A DNA stretch of 7,142 nucleotides, taken from positions 1-7,142 of the forward strand of contig JAFDCA010000091.1 of NCBI GenBank assembly GCA_019313025.1. The letters run 5' to 3'. The notes below the pieces were generated by a model. That model made no database searches and was not told the origin of the DNA. It was given only the letters and a program-made list of their open reading frames with translations. This DNA is from Deltaproteobacteria bacterium. Lineage in GTDB: Bacteria; Desulfobacterota; Desulfobacteria; Desulfobacterales; UBA11574. Positions 5,810 to 7,142 of the stretch are shown here, piece after piece; the first letter of the stretch is position 1, and the number at the start of each line of letters is the position of its first letter. Made by a program: the position numbers and the translations under genes.

Positions 5810-5868
5810 GTGGCATATTAAAGGTATCTTGCCTTTTCTTTATTTAATTGCTGTTTAAAAAGGACGAT

Positions 5869-7011
5869 ATGATGAACGAAAATGCAAAAGAAGTTCTGGT
5901 TTTCAGTAAGGAATTCGGCACGCATAGCTATGGGCCCAATCATCCTCTGAAAGTAGAACGTTTACAGCTGACCATGGATTTGATTGCTGCTTATGGTCTT
6001 TGGGACAAATCCGATATACCTTGGATTGAAGCTCAAAAAGCAGAAGAACATGACCTGCATCGAATTCATTCTGCTGAATATTTGGAGATACTTAAAAAAG
6101 CCAATACGGGCCGGCCGCCCTCAGAAGCCTGGAAATACGGTCTGGGCAGCGGTGATAACCCCGTATTTTCCGGGTTATATGACTGGTCTTTAATGGTTAC
6201 AGGGGCAACATTGGAATGTATCCGTCAGATAAGGGACAATAAATGCCAAATCGCCTTTAATATTGCCGGTGGATTACATCATGCCATGCGAAACAGGGCA
6301 GCCGGATTCTGCTATCTTAACGATCCGGCCGTAGGAATTGCCAAAATGATTCAGGATGGTTTGCGTGTGGTGTACCTGGACATAGATGTACACCACGGAG
6401 ATGGGGTTGAAGCAGCCTTTTATAATACGGATCGGGTATTAACCATCTCTCTTCACCAACATGGCCATACCCTTTTTCCCGGTACCGGATTCCCGGACGA
6501 AATCGGCGAGGGGCCGGGCCGTGGCTATGCTGTTAACGTGCCGCTGGCGCCAGGAACCGGCGATGATCTATATTATCACGTATTTATGGAAGTGGTGCCT
6601 CCCCTTGTTCATGCTTTTGACCCAGATGTTCTGGTGACACAACTCGGTGTGGATACGCTGGCAACCGATCCGCTTGCAGCCCTTAATCTGACCACCAACG
6701 GCTTTCTTAAAGTGGTTCAGGAAATAAAGTCCTGGAATCGTAAATGGGCAGCACTGGGTGGCGGCGGATACAATATCATGAATGTTGCCCGAGCCTGGAC
6801 CGGGGCCTGGGCGGTGATGAAGGGGATAGAGGTTTCCGATGACTTGCCGGAAGCTTTTGTCAAAAAGCACCGGATGGTGCTGGGGAACATCGGCACGCTA
6901 TCAGATCCTGAACGAACAAACAGTAAATCCGTTGCGGATCCCGCCCAGCAGCTGGCCACATCGGTGGTTGCCAGGATTAAAGAGACTGTTTTTCCATTGG
7001 TCGGTGTCTAA
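5869..7011 (+). CDS. AcuC-like class I histone-deacetylase-family zinc deacetylase
   Basis: A 380-residue cytoplasmic arginase-fold deacetylase, near the usual AcuC length. Active-site motifs are complete: the paired His of GGLHHAMRNRAAGFCYLND (H137, H138), YLDIDVHHGDG with zinc ligands D173 and H175, the third ligand D262 in TQLGVDTLATD, and the catalytic Tyr301 in GGGGYNIMNVARAW. These enzymes remove acetyl groups from lysine, and Bacillus AcuC acts on acetyl-CoA synthetase; some bacterial homologues instead act on small acetylated amines, so the substrate here is open. No acetyltransferase or acetyl-CoA synthetase lies in the window. Start: AAAAGGA (5858-5864) sits four bases before ATG 5869 and seven before ATG 5872, and either is possible. 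An in-frame TTG at 5848 lacks any SD and was rejected. It is transcribed divergently from the Crp-fold gene across a long AT-rich region. The symbol acuC is avoided because acetoin use is not shown. Confidence 0.92.
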   Translation: MMNENAKEVLVFSKEFGTHSYGPNHPLKVERLQLTMDLIAAYGLWDKSDIPWIEAQKAEEHDLHRIHSAEYLEILKKANTGRPPSEAWKYGLGSGDNPVFSGLYDWSLMVTGATLECIRQIRDNKCQIAFNIAGGLHHAMRNRAAGFCYLNDPAVGIAKMIQDGLRVVYLDIDVHHGDGVEAAFYNTDRVLTISLHQHGHTLFPGTGFPDEIGEGPGRGYAVNVPLAPGTGDDLYYHVFMEVVPPLVHAFDPDVLVTQLGVDTLATDPLAALNLTTNGFLKVVQEIKSWNRKWAALGGGGYNIMNVARAWTGAWAVMKGIEVSDDLPEAFVKKHRMVLGNIGTLSDPERTNSKSVADPAQQLATSVVARIKETVFPLVGV

Positions 7012-7043
7012 CACTGGCAATGTGCACCAAAACAGTAAATTTT

Positions 7044-7125
7044 CGGGGTTTGCTTTCCAGTGTAACGATACGGTTGAAATAAACAGACACGTAGACACCT
7101 AAATGAAACAGGGGAGCAAACCCCG
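7044..7125 (+). repeat. Long inverted repeat with an alternative small hairpin at the right edge
   Basis: CGGGGTTTGCT (7044-7054) is exactly complementary to AGCAAACCCCG (7115-7125), with 60 bases between. The right arm overlaps a local hairpin, GGGG-AGCAAA-CCCC (7111-7124), that cannot form at the same time. Another pair of arms, ACACTGG/CCAGTGT (7011-7017 and 7057-7063), begins at the deacetylase stop codon. Two exclusive pairings are the layout of attenuators and riboswitches, but there is no T tract or known aptamer and the downstream gene is outside the window. It may equally serve as the deacetylase 3' end. Confidence 0.4.
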
Positions 7126-7142
7126 TGAACACGTATCTTAAA

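Larger units (their letters stand above)
5221..5847. other. Long non-coding region between divergent genes
   Basis: About 630 bases without a supportable gene on either strand; all frames break up into very short ORFs with no good ribosome-binding site. Going right, the DNA becomes strongly AT-rich (about 5640-5860). Visible structures are TGCCAC/GTGGCA arms (5243-5248 and 5279-5284) close to the Crp-fold gene start, the hairpin at 5360-5390, imperfect direct repeats TGACGTTGGAT (5343-5353) and TGACGTTTGGAT (5445-5456), a 6-bp inverted repeat GCAGAT/ATCTGC (5498-5503 and 5520-5525), the palindrome at 5727-5744, and ACCATAA/TTATGGT arms (5754-5760 and 5785-5791). It may be a two-sided control region or contain an unrecognised small RNA. 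Confidence 0.5.

Noticed and set aside
5811..5833. Sigma-54 promoter (TGGCAT...TTGCC)
   Set aside because: The GG-to-GC spacing is too long for the -24/-12 pattern.
5848..5868. TTG start for the deacetylase
   Set aside because: No ribosome-binding site upstream, while AAAAGGA directly precedes ATG 5869/5872.
7103..7141. Twelve-codon ORF at the right edge
   Set aside because: No Shine-Dalgarno sequence and the frame coincides with the inverted-repeat arm and hairpin.

Overview
The window looks like chromosomal DNA of an anaerobic Gram-negative bacterium, most likely a Desulfobacterota (sulfate-reducer-type) lineage. This is inference from gene content and protein style: a COG4103-type TerB protein, a tandem HD/HD-GYP protein, a small ABM-domain protein, a stand-alone cyclic-nucleotide-fold protein with an 'FGWSSL' pocket, and an AcuC-type deacetylase, in DNA of moderate, below-50% GC. 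No ribosomal or other phylogenetic marker is present. No tRNA, rRNA, CRISPR array, transposase, phage gene or toxin-antitoxin pair was seen.

Layout. Positions 224-4154 carry four plus-strand genes separated by gaps of 58 to 67 bases with no clear terminator between them, so they may form one transcription unit: a TerB-like protein, a two-domain HD/HD-GYP phosphodiesterase-like protein, an EI24/CysZ-like membrane protein, and a thioredoxin-reductase-like flavoprotein with a fused N-terminal glutaredoxin/mycoredoxin-like domain. The unit ends in a 149-base convergent gap that is almost filled by an elaborate inverted-repeat element (4177-4295). Two minus-strand genes follow: a 98-residue ABM-domain protein (4304-4600) and a 162-residue Crp/Fnr-type sensor domain without a DNA-binding domain (4732-5220). 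They are separated by a perfect 11-bp-stem hairpin. A 600-base, increasingly AT-rich non-coding region (5221-5847) lies between divergent genes and leads to the plus-strand AcuC-like zinc deacetylase gene (5869-7011). The right edge (7012-7142) holds a long inverted repeat with two mutually exclusive pairings.

How the genes may work together. The clearest theme is signalling and redox homeostasis. HD-GYP proteins hydrolyse cyclic dinucleotides, the Grx-TrxR fusion would move electrons through two CxxC centres to a thiol target, and the deacetylase would reverse lysine acetylation, classically on acetyl-CoA synthetase. A direct functional link between these genes is not visible in the sequence. 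The most unusual points are: two HD domains that have lost complementary active-site residues; a TrxR whose NADPH-binding Arg motif is altered; a Crp-fold protein missing both key cAMP contacts; and the structured repeat at 4177-4295, which may be a dispersed element or a bidirectional terminator. I found no clear evidence of a complete, wholly new system such as a defence island.
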